DNA of 44,022 bases from Chitinophagaceae bacterium (GCA_947447825.1 CANFLL010000028.1:1-44022); one strand, 5' to 3'. Counted from the stretch's first letter, positions 18,138 to 27,700 are shown. Numbers and translations: made by a program. The notes: generated by a model not told the origin, from the letters alone.

Positions 18138-18176
18138 GTGCAGCTACCACTTTCAAGTAGTAACTGCACTTTTTTA
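18138..18176. terminator. Hairpin with T-run, terminator-like
   Basis: AAAAGTGCAG and CTGCACTTTTTT pair around a loop that itself can pair (CTAC/GTAG). It has a T-run on the plus strand. It lies between two divergent genes (copy 2 on minus, methyltransferase remnant on plus), so it ends no visible gene and may be left from a deleted neighbour. Confidence 0.5.
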
Positions 18177-18263
18177 TATCAGCATATTCCAATTAAAAAC
18201 TGGTTCGGCTAATAAGCAAGAGCAACCAGCTTGGCTGAACACTAGCACTATAGAGCGTAATTA

Positions 18264-18355
18264 TTTAGCAATAAGTAACACTCAGGCACAGGTCAGAGAC
18301 TCTGCGCTAGTTGCCTATTTTGGGAAAGACCTGAGTTAGATTGGTAACTGCTAAA
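18264..18355. repeat. 92-bp inverted-repeat element, MITE-like
   Basis: Arms TTTAGCA...ACTCAGG (18264-18286) and CCTGAGT...TGCTAAA (18330-18355) are imperfect inverted copies around a 43-base middle. No reading frame is present. The rest of the 460-base gap between 18082 and 18541 holds the hairpin listed before and nothing else recognisable. Confidence 0.5.
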
Positions 18356-18541
18356 ATATACTCAACTCACATTTTGCAACTCAACACGCCACAGGCCATG
18401 CACTAGCCCTTGTAGATATTAGCGACTGATGCGGACTTGCTGGGACTATCTGGGAGCTAGTGAAAGGTTCTTTACAGTTATTTAAAAATTTATCGTTGTT
18501 TTGTTGCTTGCTAGACTTAGTTTAGCAGAAATAATTACTTT

Positions 18542-18913
18542 ATGAATGTTGTCTCTTTTTTTGCGGGTGCTGGCGGTCTCGATTTAGGCTTCGAAAATGC
18601 AGGATTCAATGTTCGATGGGCGAATGAATACGATAAAGACATCTGGGAAACATACGAAAAAAACCATACTAAATCTAAACTTGATCGTAGAAGCATCGTT
18701 AATATACCTTCAAGTGAGGTTCCAGATTGTGATGGCATTATCGGTGGGCCTCCTTGTCAAAGTTGGAGTGAGGCTGGGTCTAAAAGAGGTATTACTGATA
18801 AGCGAGGTCAATTATTTTATGAGTTTATGCGGATTCTTGCAGATAAAAAGCCGAAGTTCTTTCTTGCAGAAAATGTATCTGGGATGCTTTTACCAGCACA
18901 CAAAACAAATTAA
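18542..18913 (+). pseudogene. HaeIII-type C5-cytosine methyltransferase, N-terminal remnant
   Basis: The 123 residues match the start of C5-cytosine DNA methyltransferases of the M.HaeIII (GGCC) type: motif [13 protein letters not shown] (6-17, SAM binding), motif [15 protein letters not shown] with catalytic Cys72, and motif VI ENV (110-112). From memory M.HaeIII shares [21 protein letters not shown] and FFLAENV almost word for word. The family runs to about 330 residues; this frame stops after HKTN, losing motifs VIII-X and the target recognition domain, so it cannot methylate alone. The next gene starts three bases after the stop. The endonuclease partner downstream is also truncated, at its other end, as expected from one replacement event. 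It could be mistaken for a short intact gene. Confidence 0.88.
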
Positions 18914-18916
18914 AAT

Positions 18917-19156
18917 ATGAATTCAATAACTTTTCAATCTACAAAGTACAAATCAAGAGAAATACAATTATCTGCTTTTGGGGATGTATTAATTTCCACT
19001 ACTACGCTTAACAGGAATTTATTTGATAAAAATGATTGTTATGTTAATGATGAGGCGTGTGTTATTGATGAGCAAATATTCTATTTTGTAGAAGAAAATG
19101 AAATAACCTTACCTGAAAAGTCGTTAAAGAAGCTGTTACTTAAACAAATAAAATGA
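18917..19156 (+). CDS. Small hypothetical protein, first gene of a coupled pair
   Basis: The 79-residue product was not recognised. It is mixed alpha/beta, rather acidic in the C-terminal half (VEENEITLPEK), with no signal peptide or membrane span. It starts three bases after the stop of the methyltransferase remnant and its stop overlaps the next start (ATGA at 19153-19156), so the two are translationally coupled. The tight pair between two halves of a wrecked restriction-modification locus suggests a small cassette, possibly for defence or toxin-antitoxin use, but no motif proves this. Confidence 0.6.
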   Translation: MNSITFQSTKYKSREIQLSAFGDVLISTTTLNRNLFDKNDCYVNDEACVIDEQIFYFVEENEITLPEKSLKKLLLKQIK

Positions 19157-19659
19157 TTACTTACCAATTTTTCCCAAGATCTCAAGGAATTACCAAAGAA
19201 ATACAATCTGTAATTTCTTGTTTTCAATTAGAATACAATAAAATAAAATCACCTGATTTTAATCTTTCAAGTAATGAAGTATTAGAAACAATCCGACCTC
19301 ACCTCGAAGAGATTGGATTTGTGTGTGAAACTGGTAAATCGAAGGATCAGAAAATAAGTGTTCCAGTTTTATTTGGGTTTGATAATAGAATTGACAAGGC
19401 ATTTAATGCTGATGCAGTAAGTGCTGATGGAAAAATCGTTATTGAAATTGAAGCGGGCAGGGCAACAGAAAACAATCAATTCCTTAAAGATGTATTTCAA
19501 GCTTGTATGATGTTTGAAGTAGAGTATCTTGTGATTGTTGTAAGAAAGGTCTATCGTAAGCATAAAGATTTTGAAATCATACATACCTTCTTGGAAACTC
19601 TTTATATATCAAATCGTCTTCATCTACCCCTCAAAGGGATTCTTCTAATAGGCTATTAA
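19153..19659 (+). CDS. Probable PD-(D/E)XK-fold nuclease-like protein
   Basis: The 168-residue protein has an N-terminal helical part and a core with Asp87 (NADAVS), then a beta strand KIVIEIEAGRA giving Glu98-Ile-Glu100. This Asp-x10-Glu-x-Glu spacing fits the PD-(D/E)XK nuclease fold, with Glu in place of the usual Lys, as occurs in some type II restriction enzymes. After it follow a helix (FLKDVFQACMMF) and a strand EYLVIVVRK, also typical of the fold, and the end LPLKGILLIGY. No precise family could be named. It overlaps the 79-aa gene by four bases. Context within a dead HaeIII-type locus supports a link to DNA cutting; this is inference. Confidence 0.55.
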   Translation: MITYQFFPRSQGITKEIQSVISCFQLEYNKIKSPDFNLSSNEVLETIRPHLEEIGFVCETGKSKDQKISVPVLFGFDNRIDKAFNADAVSADGKIVIEIEAGRATENNQFLKDVFQACMMFEVEYLVIVVRKVYRKHKDFEIIHTFLETLYISNRLHLPLKGILLIGY

Positions 19660-19664
19660 ATGAT

Positions 19665-19755
19665 GGGAGCGTAAGGGATTGCAGTGAAAATCCTTTTTGC
19701 TGCCCTGAGCAAAAAGATTGTAACGAAAAGCCCGACCCGAAGGGATACGCCCAAA
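19665..19755. repeat. REP-like palindromic element at the restriction-locus junction
   Basis: GCGTA (19669-19673) and TACGC (19746-19750) bracket a hairpin CTTTTTGCT / AGCAAAAAG (19693-19701 and 19708-19716) around GCCCTG. The GAGCG...AAGGGATTG...CCCGACCC layout resembles an intergenic element frequent in Bacteroidota genomes. It sits exactly between the inserted gene pair and the decapitated endonuclease frame. Confidence 0.55.
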
Positions 19756-19758
19756 TAA

Positions 19759-20583
19759 TTCAACGAAACAGAGCAAGGTCTTTATAGCTTGAATGCAAGT
19801 TTCGCTGTTAATTTCTTAATTGATTTAGAGCCTCGTTTGTCAAATGGAATAGATTCAAACGACGTTTTGCAACTGGAGATTGTTTCTGACAAACAAGGTC
19901 AGCTTGGAGACGTTAGGGATGTTTTAGCAATAAGGTCATCTCAAAAATGGGAAATAGGAATCTCTGCAAAAAATAACCACAGGGCAGTCAAGCACTCCCG
20001 GCTTTCAAATGAAATAAACTTTGGGGAGAAATGGTTGGGTTTTACTTGCTCAGCTACTTACTTTGAAGAAATAAAGCCAATATTTGATAGCTTGGCAAAA
20101 TTGAGAACAGCCAGCAAAGCAAAGCAAAAGTGGGATACTCTTGGCGATTACCATACATCGGTTTATGTACCGGTATTAGATGCCTTTAAAAAAGAGTTGC
20201 TTCAATTAGATAAAGAAAACCCTGGTATTGTTGCAGAAAAACTGGTTGAATATTTAATAGGAAATCAGGATTTTTACAAAGTAATTAAGGGTAAAAATAA
20301 GGTTGAAATACAAGCCTATAATTTACACGGAACTTTAAATCTTCCTTTTGAAAACATTAAACCTAAATTAAAAATACAAAAGCTAAAGCTTCCAAATAGA
20401 CTAATAGAAATTGTTTACCAAGACAATTCTCAAACAACATTATTAGTATCCTTAACAGAAGGATGGCAAATTTCATTTAGGATACATAATGCCAGTTCTA
20501 GGATTGAACCTTCGTTAAAATTCATTATTAATTTAGTATCGACTCCTCGTAGTCTTTTCACAAATCATTTGTCATTGGGATAG
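19759..20583 (+). pseudogene. HaeIII-type restriction endonuclease, N-terminally truncated
   Basis: The open frame resembles the HaeIII restriction endonuclease family: LEPRLSNGID, GDVRDVLAIRSSQKWEIGIS (strand with a Glu), AKNNHRAVKHSRLS, FGEKWLG, VEYLIGNQDFYKVI, FNLHGTLN-like NLHGTLNLPFENI, and RIHNASSRIEPSLKF near the end. The family, by recollection, is about 318 residues; here the frame opens after a TAA at 19756-19758 and homology seems to begin at once (QGLYSLNASFAVNFL), without ATG. The only nearby start is TTG at 19789, which would give 264 residues. About 50-75 N-terminal residues appear lost. The C-terminal three quarters is intact, so residual function cannot be excluded, but without a complete methyltransferase an active HaeIII would kill the cell. 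Confidence 0.8.
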
Positions 20584-20738
20584 TGTATCACTCCCGGCTA
20601 GCTAACGTCACTCACCAAATATACACAAGGCTTTTGCACGTTTTTCACGTGTTTATTCCCCGCTAGCGCATTATGACGTTATACGGACTCATTACCAATC
20701 ATCCCCTTCCAAAAATAAATCCTCCATTAATTTACCCA

Positions 20739-21115
20739 AATTCTAGTCCCCTCATTTTTAGCACCATTCAATTTACTATAAATTATGCGTGCCAACTTTT
20801 CTAAACAACCCTAATTTGTACCAATTAAGGTATATCTATTTTCGGGGACACCCTCATTTGTGGCAATTAAGGTGTCCATAATTTGGGGGAGGCACTAAAA
20901 TGCACAAATTATAGTGTCTCCATTTTCGGGGACTGACTAATTAGCACAAATACATGTGTCCCAGTTTTAGGAGACACATTTATTTGTACCAATTCATGTG
21001 TCCCCGAATTGGCTAGCCTCTCATTTGCACCAATTAACGTGTCCCAGTTTTAATGATGCCTATAATTTGTACAAATTAAGGTGTCCCCAATTTTGGGGAC
21101 TGACATATTTGTACA
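20739..21115. repeat. 42-bp tandem repeat array (9 units)
   Basis: Nine units in exact 42-bp register, one of 41, start at 20739, 20781, 20823, 20865, 20907, 20949, 20991, 21032 and 21074, with a partial unit after. The typical unit is AATTAAGGTGTCCC, a variable GGGGACTGA-containing middle, then ATTTGTACA. In the best units the middle is a palindrome GTCCCC-AATTTT-GGGGAC. Units differ at many positions, so the array is old or under loose constraint. Spacers are absent, so it is not a CRISPR. A 77-aa plus frame over its end is a by-product of the period being a multiple of three. Confidence 0.92.
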
Positions 21116-21182
21116 AAATTGGGCATGTCCAAAACTTAGAGAGGGGAGAATGGTATTGCTTTTACCTTCTCCATAATCTTTG

Positions 21183-21260
21183 CCTCATTGCGAGGCACGA
21201 AACAACCTTTTTTAAATTATTGGATTTATGAAAAAGGTTGCTTCTTGCCTCGCAATGACG
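21183..21260. repeat. Palindromic repeat with ATTGCGAGGCA core
   Basis: CTCATTGCGAGGCACGAAAC followed by AACCTTTTT (21184-21212) pairs with AAAAAGGTTGCTTCTTGCCT then CGCAATGACG (21231-21260), leaving an 18-base loop. Such ATTGCGAGGNACGAAGCAA palindromes are well-known dispersed repeats in many bacteria. It may also act as a bidirectional stop between the 42-bp array and the 320-aa gene. The rest of 20584-21454 holds no gene. Confidence 0.75.
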
Positions 21261-21454
21261 GCGAGATAGAAGCTATTTTAGTAATTAAAATATTTATTTT
21301 TCGCTTTTGTTCTAATTACCCCATTACTAACTTTCAATACCCTAATTTTACTAAATCAAATTATCTAGATAAGGAAGACAACTATACCTGCCCCCTCATT
21401 TTCCTAGTTTCATAGACAGTAACAAAGCATTTAATCATTTTTAAATTATCGGTC

Positions 21455-22417
21455 ATGGCAAAGAAACCATTGGGGTTGTTCGTTAATCGTTTTGAAGTTT
21501 GTACAAGAGGAAATTTTACTGCCGCATCGGCATTTGGGTTACAACATACCCAAAGTTTGTTTGCAGATAGCACCACATCGCCAGTTGCGTTGTTATGCTA
21601 CAACAATGTGAAACCAAAATATGATGACTTCGAGGCTGCAAGGGTGGCACAATCTAGCCAATCGGGCATACAAGGTGGTGATGTGCTTACGTTTAAACAA
21701 ATATTGGATGGTATGCCAATAGATGTGGAAAAATGGCAAACAGATATAAAACTGGTGTATGCCGAAGGTAGTGTGAAGTTTAAAAAGATGTTTCCAAAAG
21801 GAAAACTAACATTGAATAGTGGTAAGCAACAAAACCGGGTAAACGCTGTGAAAACATTAATTGTTACTATTGGCACCGACGCAAGCCTTACTGTTGTAAA
21901 AGCTATAATTCAAACTTTTTACAACAAAATGCTTACTGCTTACGCTATTAAAGGAACATCAAAAGAATCTACTATTACTGATAGTACTACCATAGAAACT
22001 AAACGTATTGCCATGTGCGATGAAATAGAAGGTAACTATGGTATATTGATAACTGATAATAAGACTAACCCAACTTTGGCAGCGAAGTACTTTGACGAAG
22101 ATTGGATGACAAACAGATTGCAGATGAGTTTTAACTTAAAAGTGAAAATATTAGATACCAAAAATGCCATTAACCGTACTTACGCTAAACCGTTAACACA
22201 GAAATTTCATATTGTAAACAGAACCAATACTATAGAAAAAGTGTTTTTATCGGCTACAAGAAAAGGTTTGATTGGGCTGATATTTGTAACTATTCCTCCA
22301 AATAGCGATGCCATTTATAATTTGAGTGACATGGGAGACAATGCCACCCAGAAATTTTTGAACGTTCAAAATACTGATGATAAACTAAAAGCAGATTTAA
22401 CCATTAGGGTACTGTAA
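21455..22417 (+). CDS. Hypothetical protein (320 aa), orphan beside the 42-bp array
   Basis: No family was recognised. The 320-residue product has no signal peptide or membrane span. It begins MAKKPLGLFVNRFEV, has a mixed Ser/Thr-rich middle (TSKESTITDSTTIETKR) and ends in a strand-rich section (KVFLSATRKGLIGLIFVTIPP, LKADLTIRVL). The frame is well supported: ATG, long, ordinary composition, and a strong terminator 40 bases after its stop. It is flanked upstream by two repeat types and downstream by the terminator, so it is a single-gene unit. Role unknown; a structural or cytoplasmic binding protein is as possible as an enzyme. Confidence 0.7.
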   Translation: MAKKPLGLFVNRFEVCTRGNFTAASAFGLQHTQSLFADSTTSPVALLCYNNVKPKYDDFEAARVAQSSQSGIQGGDVLTFKQILDGMPIDVEKWQTDIKLVYAEGSVKFKKMFPKGKLTLNSGKQQNRVNAVKTLIVTIGTDASLTVVKAIIQTFYNKMLTAYAIKGTSKESTITDSTTIETKRIAMCDEIEGNYGILITDNKTNPTLAAKYFDEDWMTNRLQMSFNLKVKILDTKNAINRTYAKPLTQKFHIVNRTNTIEKVFLSATRKGLIGLIFVTIPPNSDAIYNLSDMGDNATQKFLNVQNTDDKLKADLTIRVL

Positions 22418-22459
22418 TGTATATATTTGATATTAGCTTAAGAAACTTGGCTAAAAAGA

Positions 22460-22504
22460 AAGCGGCTGTTAAGAATGTGATACTTCTGAACAGCCGCTTT
22501 TTTA
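22460..22504 (+). terminator. Rho-independent terminator
   Basis: AAGCGGCTGTT (22460-22470) and AACAGCCGCTT (22489-22499) form a perfect 11-bp stem around an 18-base loop and are followed by a T-run. It ends the 320-aa gene. The remaining sequence to 22755 is AT-rich without a recognisable gene. Confidence 0.88.
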
Positions 22505-22755
22505 TTAGAGCTCTTCGACAATTGCTTTGTGATAAAAAAGAGTGGCTTCTATTTGTTTTCTCTGTTTTTTTTCTGTGTCTTCTGTGGCAATAATTTTATC
22601 CAATTATGTAGAATTTCTTTGCCACTGAGGTAACAGAAAAAGAGGGAAAATGTATTTCCGAAGAGGTCTATTACATACTTTATACTCATCATTCTACAAT
22701 AAAACCATTTGTTTCACTTGCTAGAACTAACAGAACCGAGTTGAAATAATTTTAC

Positions 22756-22775
22756 CTTGTACTCCATAAGCTTCT
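22756..22775 (+). promoter_or_regulatory. Candidate promoter/operator shared with FecR gene
   Basis: CTTGTACTCCATAAGCTTCT matches the 20-mer before FecR at 1558-1577 at 16 of 20 positions. It lies 35 bases before the GH29 start chosen here. It may tie the fucosidase to the same control as the PUL core; this is inference. Confidence 0.35.
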
Positions 22776-22810
22776 TTCAAATGTATAACTATTTACATTC
22801 CCACGCACAT

Positions 22811-24535
22811 ATGAAGTATAAATTTAGAATTGTCATTTGTCTATTGCTTGCTTTTTTCCTCACTAAGTTTTCTTATGCTCAGAATGAAGCAGCAATGACA
22901 AGTGAACACAAGATGCAATGGTGGCGAGAAGCAAAATTCGGCATGTTTATCCATTGGGGTATTTATTCGGTTCCCGCAGGTAAATATGTTTGGAATCTAC
23001 CTGATGGAAAATATAAGGAAGACATTACCCAAGGGGAATGGATTATGAACCGTTGTAAAATTCCAGTAGCTGAATACCGAAAATATGCAGAACATTTTAA
23101 CCCAATAAAGTTTAACGCCGAACAATGGGTACTTACTGCCAAAGCTGCTGGGCAGAAATATATAGTGATTACCGCAAAGCATCATGATGGTTTTGCGATG
23201 TTTAAATCGGAGACAAGCAATTATAATATTTATGATGCCACACCCTTTAAACGAGATCCTTTAAGAGAATTGGCAGATGCTTGTAGGAAGTATGGGATGA
23301 AGCTTGGCTTTTATTATTCGCAAGCACAAGATTGGGGACATAAAGGTGGCGCACCCAACAAATGGCATTGGGATAAGGATGTTCAGGATGGATCGATGGA
23401 TGCCTACATAGATAGCATTGCAGCACCGCAGGTAAAAGAAATATTAACTAAATATGGTGATGTGGCGGTGCTTTGGTGGGATACACCCAAAGATATGACA
23501 CCCGAATTGGCTAATAAACTAGACGCGATTACTAAACAACACCCAAGCCTAATAACCAATAATAGATTGGGTGGTGGCATAAGAGGAGACCTTGAAACTC
23601 CAGAACAATACATTCCAGCATCGGGATACCCTGCCAGAAACTGGGAAGTATGTATGACGGTGAATGAACATTGGGGCTATAATGCCTACGATGATAATTG
23701 GAAAAGCACCAAGGAATTACTGCGTAAACTGATTGACATTGTAAGTAAGGGTGGCAATTTCTTACTGAATGTAGGGCCGACGGCGGAGGGTATCATCCCA
23801 CAAGTTTGTGTAAATACTTTGAAAGAGATGGGAGATTGGTTGAAGATAAATGGAGAATCTATTTATGGTACTACGGCTAATCCTTTCGATTATCTTTCTT
23901 GGGGGAGGGCTACCCGAAAAGGACAGAAAGTGTATATTCATGTGTTTGATTGGCCAAAGAATGGGCAGTTGAATGTTCCATTTGCCAACACGGTAACTAA
24001 GGCATACTTGCTTGAGGATACTACTACACTATTGTCAATTAAAAAAGAAGGGAGCAAGTTGGTAGTTACAGTACCTAAGATTGCCCCAGATAAAATTGCC
24101 TCTGTAGTTGTTTTAGAGTTTAAAGGCGAGCCAACTGTTTTGCCTAAACTTACAGAAGGAGCTAATGCCAATGCCACCTCTGAGTTAGATACTGCCCATG
24201 GCATCAACAAAATATTTAGCACCAACCCCAAAGACTTTTATTCCGCAGGAAAAGACCAAAAGGAAACTACAATAGAATTGGATTTGAAAAAGCCTCAGCA
24301 AGTAGCAGGCATCATGCTTGCCGAACCTTGGCGTGCTTGGGAAAACAAAAAACAACAGTTTGTTTTGAGATATAAGAGTGGAGATGAATGGAGAGAAATA
24401 ATTGAGGGTACTACCAATGGCACTGGCTATACAGAAATGTTTAAGCCTGTAACTGTACAGTATTTACGGTTGGAGTTGAAGAATGATACTGATGCACCAA
24501 GATTAAATCAGCTAATGTTGTACAGACCCTATTAG
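22811..24535 (+). CDS. GH29 alpha-L-fucosidase, secreted
   Basis: The 574-residue protein has a signal peptide ending FSYAQ (24). The GH29 catalytic domain (about 25-370) shows FGMFIHWGIYS, KHHDGFAMF, FYYSQAQDW and VLWWDTP, where Asp224 is the expected nucleophile, and NFLLNVGPTAEG. A beta-sandwich follows, then a C-terminal F5/8 type C-like part (about 490-574, AEPWRAWENKKQQF, ... YLRLELKN). The family removes alpha-L-fucose from glycans; fucosylated arabinogalactan or rhamnogalacturonan side chains would suit this locus. The ATG at 22811 was chosen over the upstream in-frame TTG at 22757 and ATG at 22781 because it gives a standard signal peptide and leaves the upstream 20-mer non-coding. 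There is no T9SS tail, so a periplasmic site is likely. Confidence 0.93.
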   Translation: MKYKFRIVICLLLAFFLTKFSYAQNEAAMTSEHKMQWWREAKFGMFIHWGIYSVPAGKYVWNLPDGKYKEDITQGEWIMNRCKIPVAEYRKYAEHFNPIKFNAEQWVLTAKAAGQKYIVITAKHHDGFAMFKSETSNYNIYDATPFKRDPLRELADACRKYGMKLGFYYSQAQDWGHKGGAPNKWHWDKDVQDGSMDAYIDSIAAPQVKEILTKYGDVAVLWWDTPKDMTPELANKLDAITKQHPSLITNNRLGGGIRGDLETPEQYIPASGYPARNWEVCMTVNEHWGYNAYDDNWKSTKELLRKLIDIVSKGGNFLLNVGPTAEGIIPQVCVNTLKEMGDWLKINGESIYGTTANPFDYLSWGRATRKGQKVYIHVFDWPKNGQLNVPFANTVTKAYLLEDTTTLLSIKKEGSKLVVTVPKIAPDKIASVVVLEFKGEPTVLPKLTEGANANATSELDTAHGINKIFSTNPKDFYSAGKDQKETTIELDLKKPQQVAGIMLAEPWRAWENKKQQFVLRYKSGDEWREIIEGTTNGTGYTEMFKPVTVQYLRLELKNDTDAPRLNQLMLYRPY

Positions 24536-24577
24536 TTTTTAGTAGTTAGTTTTTGGGTTGTAAGAGGTTATTGTCAG
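24536..24577. repeat. Weak heptanucleotide tract after GH29 stop
   Basis: TTTTTAG, TAGTTAG, TTTTTGG, GTTGTAA, GAGGTTA and TTGTCAG follow the stop codon in 7-base steps. The units are diverged, so this is a faint version of the tracts at 8011, 11199 and 13933. The rest of the gap to 24762 is AT-rich with no gene seen. Confidence 0.35.
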
Positions 24578-24762
24578 TCAATTGCTGTATAGCGTTTCTA
24601 AATATGTTCGTATAAACATGAACAACAAAAAAACTTTTCTTCTATGTACTCCTATCATACAATTTGTTTGTATATAGATAAGCGTGCTGCTTAATAAAAT
24701 GATTTTGATTGCCTTTTGCTCATAATGAATATTAACGATTTATAACTTTCACATCAATTAAA

Positions 24763-27700
24763 ATGGATAATATGAGGTCTTTGCTTGTCAACAATGGTGC
24801 TGCCCATAAACTACGCAGCTTGTTTGCCCTTCTATTCATGCTAGGGATAATTAATACAGCTTCGGCAGTAAACAACTACTGGGTAGTGGGTACTGTAAAC
24901 TTAGCAGGAACTACTTTCTCTTACACTACTGCCCAAATTACTGGTGCCTCTAGTTCTGGTACTACCATCACTTGTGCAAGCACCGCAGGTTTGTATGTAA
25001 ATGAGGTTTTAAATACTACACTTGTAAGTGGTAGTGGTACTATTGCGTCGGGAACGTACATTCAAAGCATCAATGCCAATGGAACGCAATTTACAGTTAA
25101 CAATGCACCCACTTCTCTTTCGGGTGCTACAATTACGGTTTCTAGTGCTTTATATACCAATGTTGGGTTAACAACCTTTACAACTACTACAACAGAGGTA
25201 ACATCGGATGTATTCAACCTTACAACTGCTACTAGTGTTCTAACTACGCAAACCACGGCATCTACATTGGGTGCTGTTGCGCTAACTGCGGGTACTTACA
25301 ATGCTTCTGTAGGTACTACTAGTGCCGCTACAACCATCTCTGGAGATCTTACCATTGGTAGTGGAGGAACTGTGAATATTAATTCTGGTACAGCCTTATT
25401 TGTTAGTGGAAACATTGTAATGACAGGTGGAACTCTTGCAATAGGAACAGGTGTTATAAGAATGTTTAAAAACTTGGCTGGTAATACTACCGCTACAGCA
25501 CAGGCAAGTGGAACAATAACGGGTTCTGGTACATTTGTATTTGCGGCTACTAGTATATTGGGTTCTGGAAATTCTGTGAACGCAACAACAGGGGCGATAA
25601 CATTGGGAACTTCTCCTAATCCACAAAAGATAAATGCCAACTTCTCTTCCTCTTCTTCTACAACCAATTTCCAGATTTATACTTATTTGCAAGTTGCAGG
25701 CACCACAATTTTGCCTGCAAACTCTAGAATGAAAAACGGAAATGGTGGTACAGCTACTTCCTTATTAGATTTGAATGGGAATTCTTTTTCGTTGGGTAGT
25801 TATACTACTGCTACTTCTGGGGCAGGTACTTTGTATGATTTAATAAGGGGTGGTGGAAACAGCTCCCTAGAAATTAGGGGCTCAAGCTTAAATTTGGGTT
25901 CTGGTTTGGTGATGGATCAATCAACACCGGGTACTACCAATGCTATTAATTTGATAATGACCAATAATGTTACCCCTGTTAGCAATGCTTCAATAATTAA
26001 TTCTTTAGTTTTATTAAACAGCGGTTCATATCCATCTGCGCTAACCAATGGTTATGTTTTCTTAAATGGTCAGAATGTAACGGCAGCTACTACTTTTCCT
26101 ACAGCCTCTGCTACTTCTTATTTTCAGGAGGGCTCCACTGTTTCAAGTGCTGCAACTGGAGGAACAATGACCATTAATGCCCCTTCTACCACATCTACAC
26201 CAACAGTTATTCCTCTAGGTACTTACAATGCTGCTCAGGTGTACACGCCTGTTTCATTTGCCAATACTACTGGTTCTCCTACTTCTTTTACAGTAAGCGT
26301 TGCAACACTTACTGCTGGAAATGTTTTTGGTAACGGATCAGGTACAAACGGCACATTACCATATCAGTGGAATATCACCACCACAGGTGGTACAAATCCT
26401 ACGGCTCAAATTGCCTTTCAATCCCCTGCTGCAAATTCAGGCTTCACAACCACTGGCGGTGCCACGGCACAGTTGGGGGTTTTGGTAAATGGAACTACTG
26501 GTTATGCCAATGTGGTAACAACTAGTACAGCAACTCCTGCACTATTAACCTCTATGACTATTTCTGGTTCTGGACCTTATGTAGCTACTACACCATCTGG
26601 TTACGTATTATATAGTAATTCATTATCCAATACTTATGTGATTGGTAATACTGGTGCGGTATTTCCTTTACCTACCCTAACAAATAGTACATTAACCGCA
26701 ACTGCTACTTTAAATGCAGTTTACACAAGTTCTAGCCCTATTTATTCTATCACAGGTACTAACATAACTACTCTAAGTGCAGCGACTACTTCTTCAGGTG
26801 GAGGTTCCACTGGGGTTACTTCTGGCTTTCCTACAGGGGTTACTATCACTAAGTCTAGCGCTACTGCTGGATACTTGGCAGGTACACCATCTGATGCTTC
26901 AGGTAGTACTTATAGCGTAGTATTAACAGCTACCAACGTAGCAGGTACTGCCACAGAAACAGTAGCATTAAGTGTAGCTTCAAATCCAACTATTAATAGT
27001 GCGCTTACAGCTACTGCCTTAGTGGGTGGAGCTTTCAATTATACTGTTACTGCTTCTGGTGGTGCTAATCAATTCAATGCCGATTTAACGGCTTTGCCTG
27101 CTGGTAGTGGCCTGTCTTTTAGTGGTTCGACTATTTCTGCATCTACAATTGCTGCTGGTTCTGCTGGCACTTATAGTATTCCATTGACTGCAACAAATAC
27201 CAATGCTTCGCCAAACCTTAGCTGTACTTCTTGCCCTACATTGGTATTAACTATTTTGGATGCACCTACCGTATCTGGTATTTCACCATCCACAGGTGCA
27301 GTTGATGGTACTAGTTTTACCCTTACAGCAACAGGAACAAACTTTGTTAGTGGTTACTCAACTATCAAGTGGGCAGGGTCTTCAACTGGTGTTACTAGTG
27401 TTAATGTAATTGATGCAAGCCATATTTCAGCTACCATTGATCTATCTCTTATTGCTCATACTGTTTCTTCAAATACACCTGCTGTAACTGTAACAAATGC
27501 AGGTACTAATAGTCAAGCTACTACTACCCCTGCTACCCCTGCTAGTGTTATTAGTACTTCTAGCCCAACAACCTACACTATTTCTGTTGCTACCCCTACA
27601 GTAACTTCTCTTTCTCCTGCGGCTACTGTAGCAGGCGTATTATCAGCTGTAGTTACAGTAACTGGTACCAACTTTATAAGTGGCGTATCGGCAGTAACCT

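Noticed and set aside
18597-18920. 107-aa frame overlapping the methyltransferase remnant
   Set aside because: It is a shifted frame of the clear methyltransferase sequence, without own motifs. It was also checked as a possible continuation by frameshift, but shows no later methyltransferase motifs.
20739-21115. CRISPR array
   Set aside because: Units follow each other without unique spacers, vary strongly, and no cas gene is in the window.
20998-21231. 77-aa frame over the 42-bp array
   Set aside because: Encoded by the repeat units and running into the REP-like palindrome; no initiation or conservation signal.
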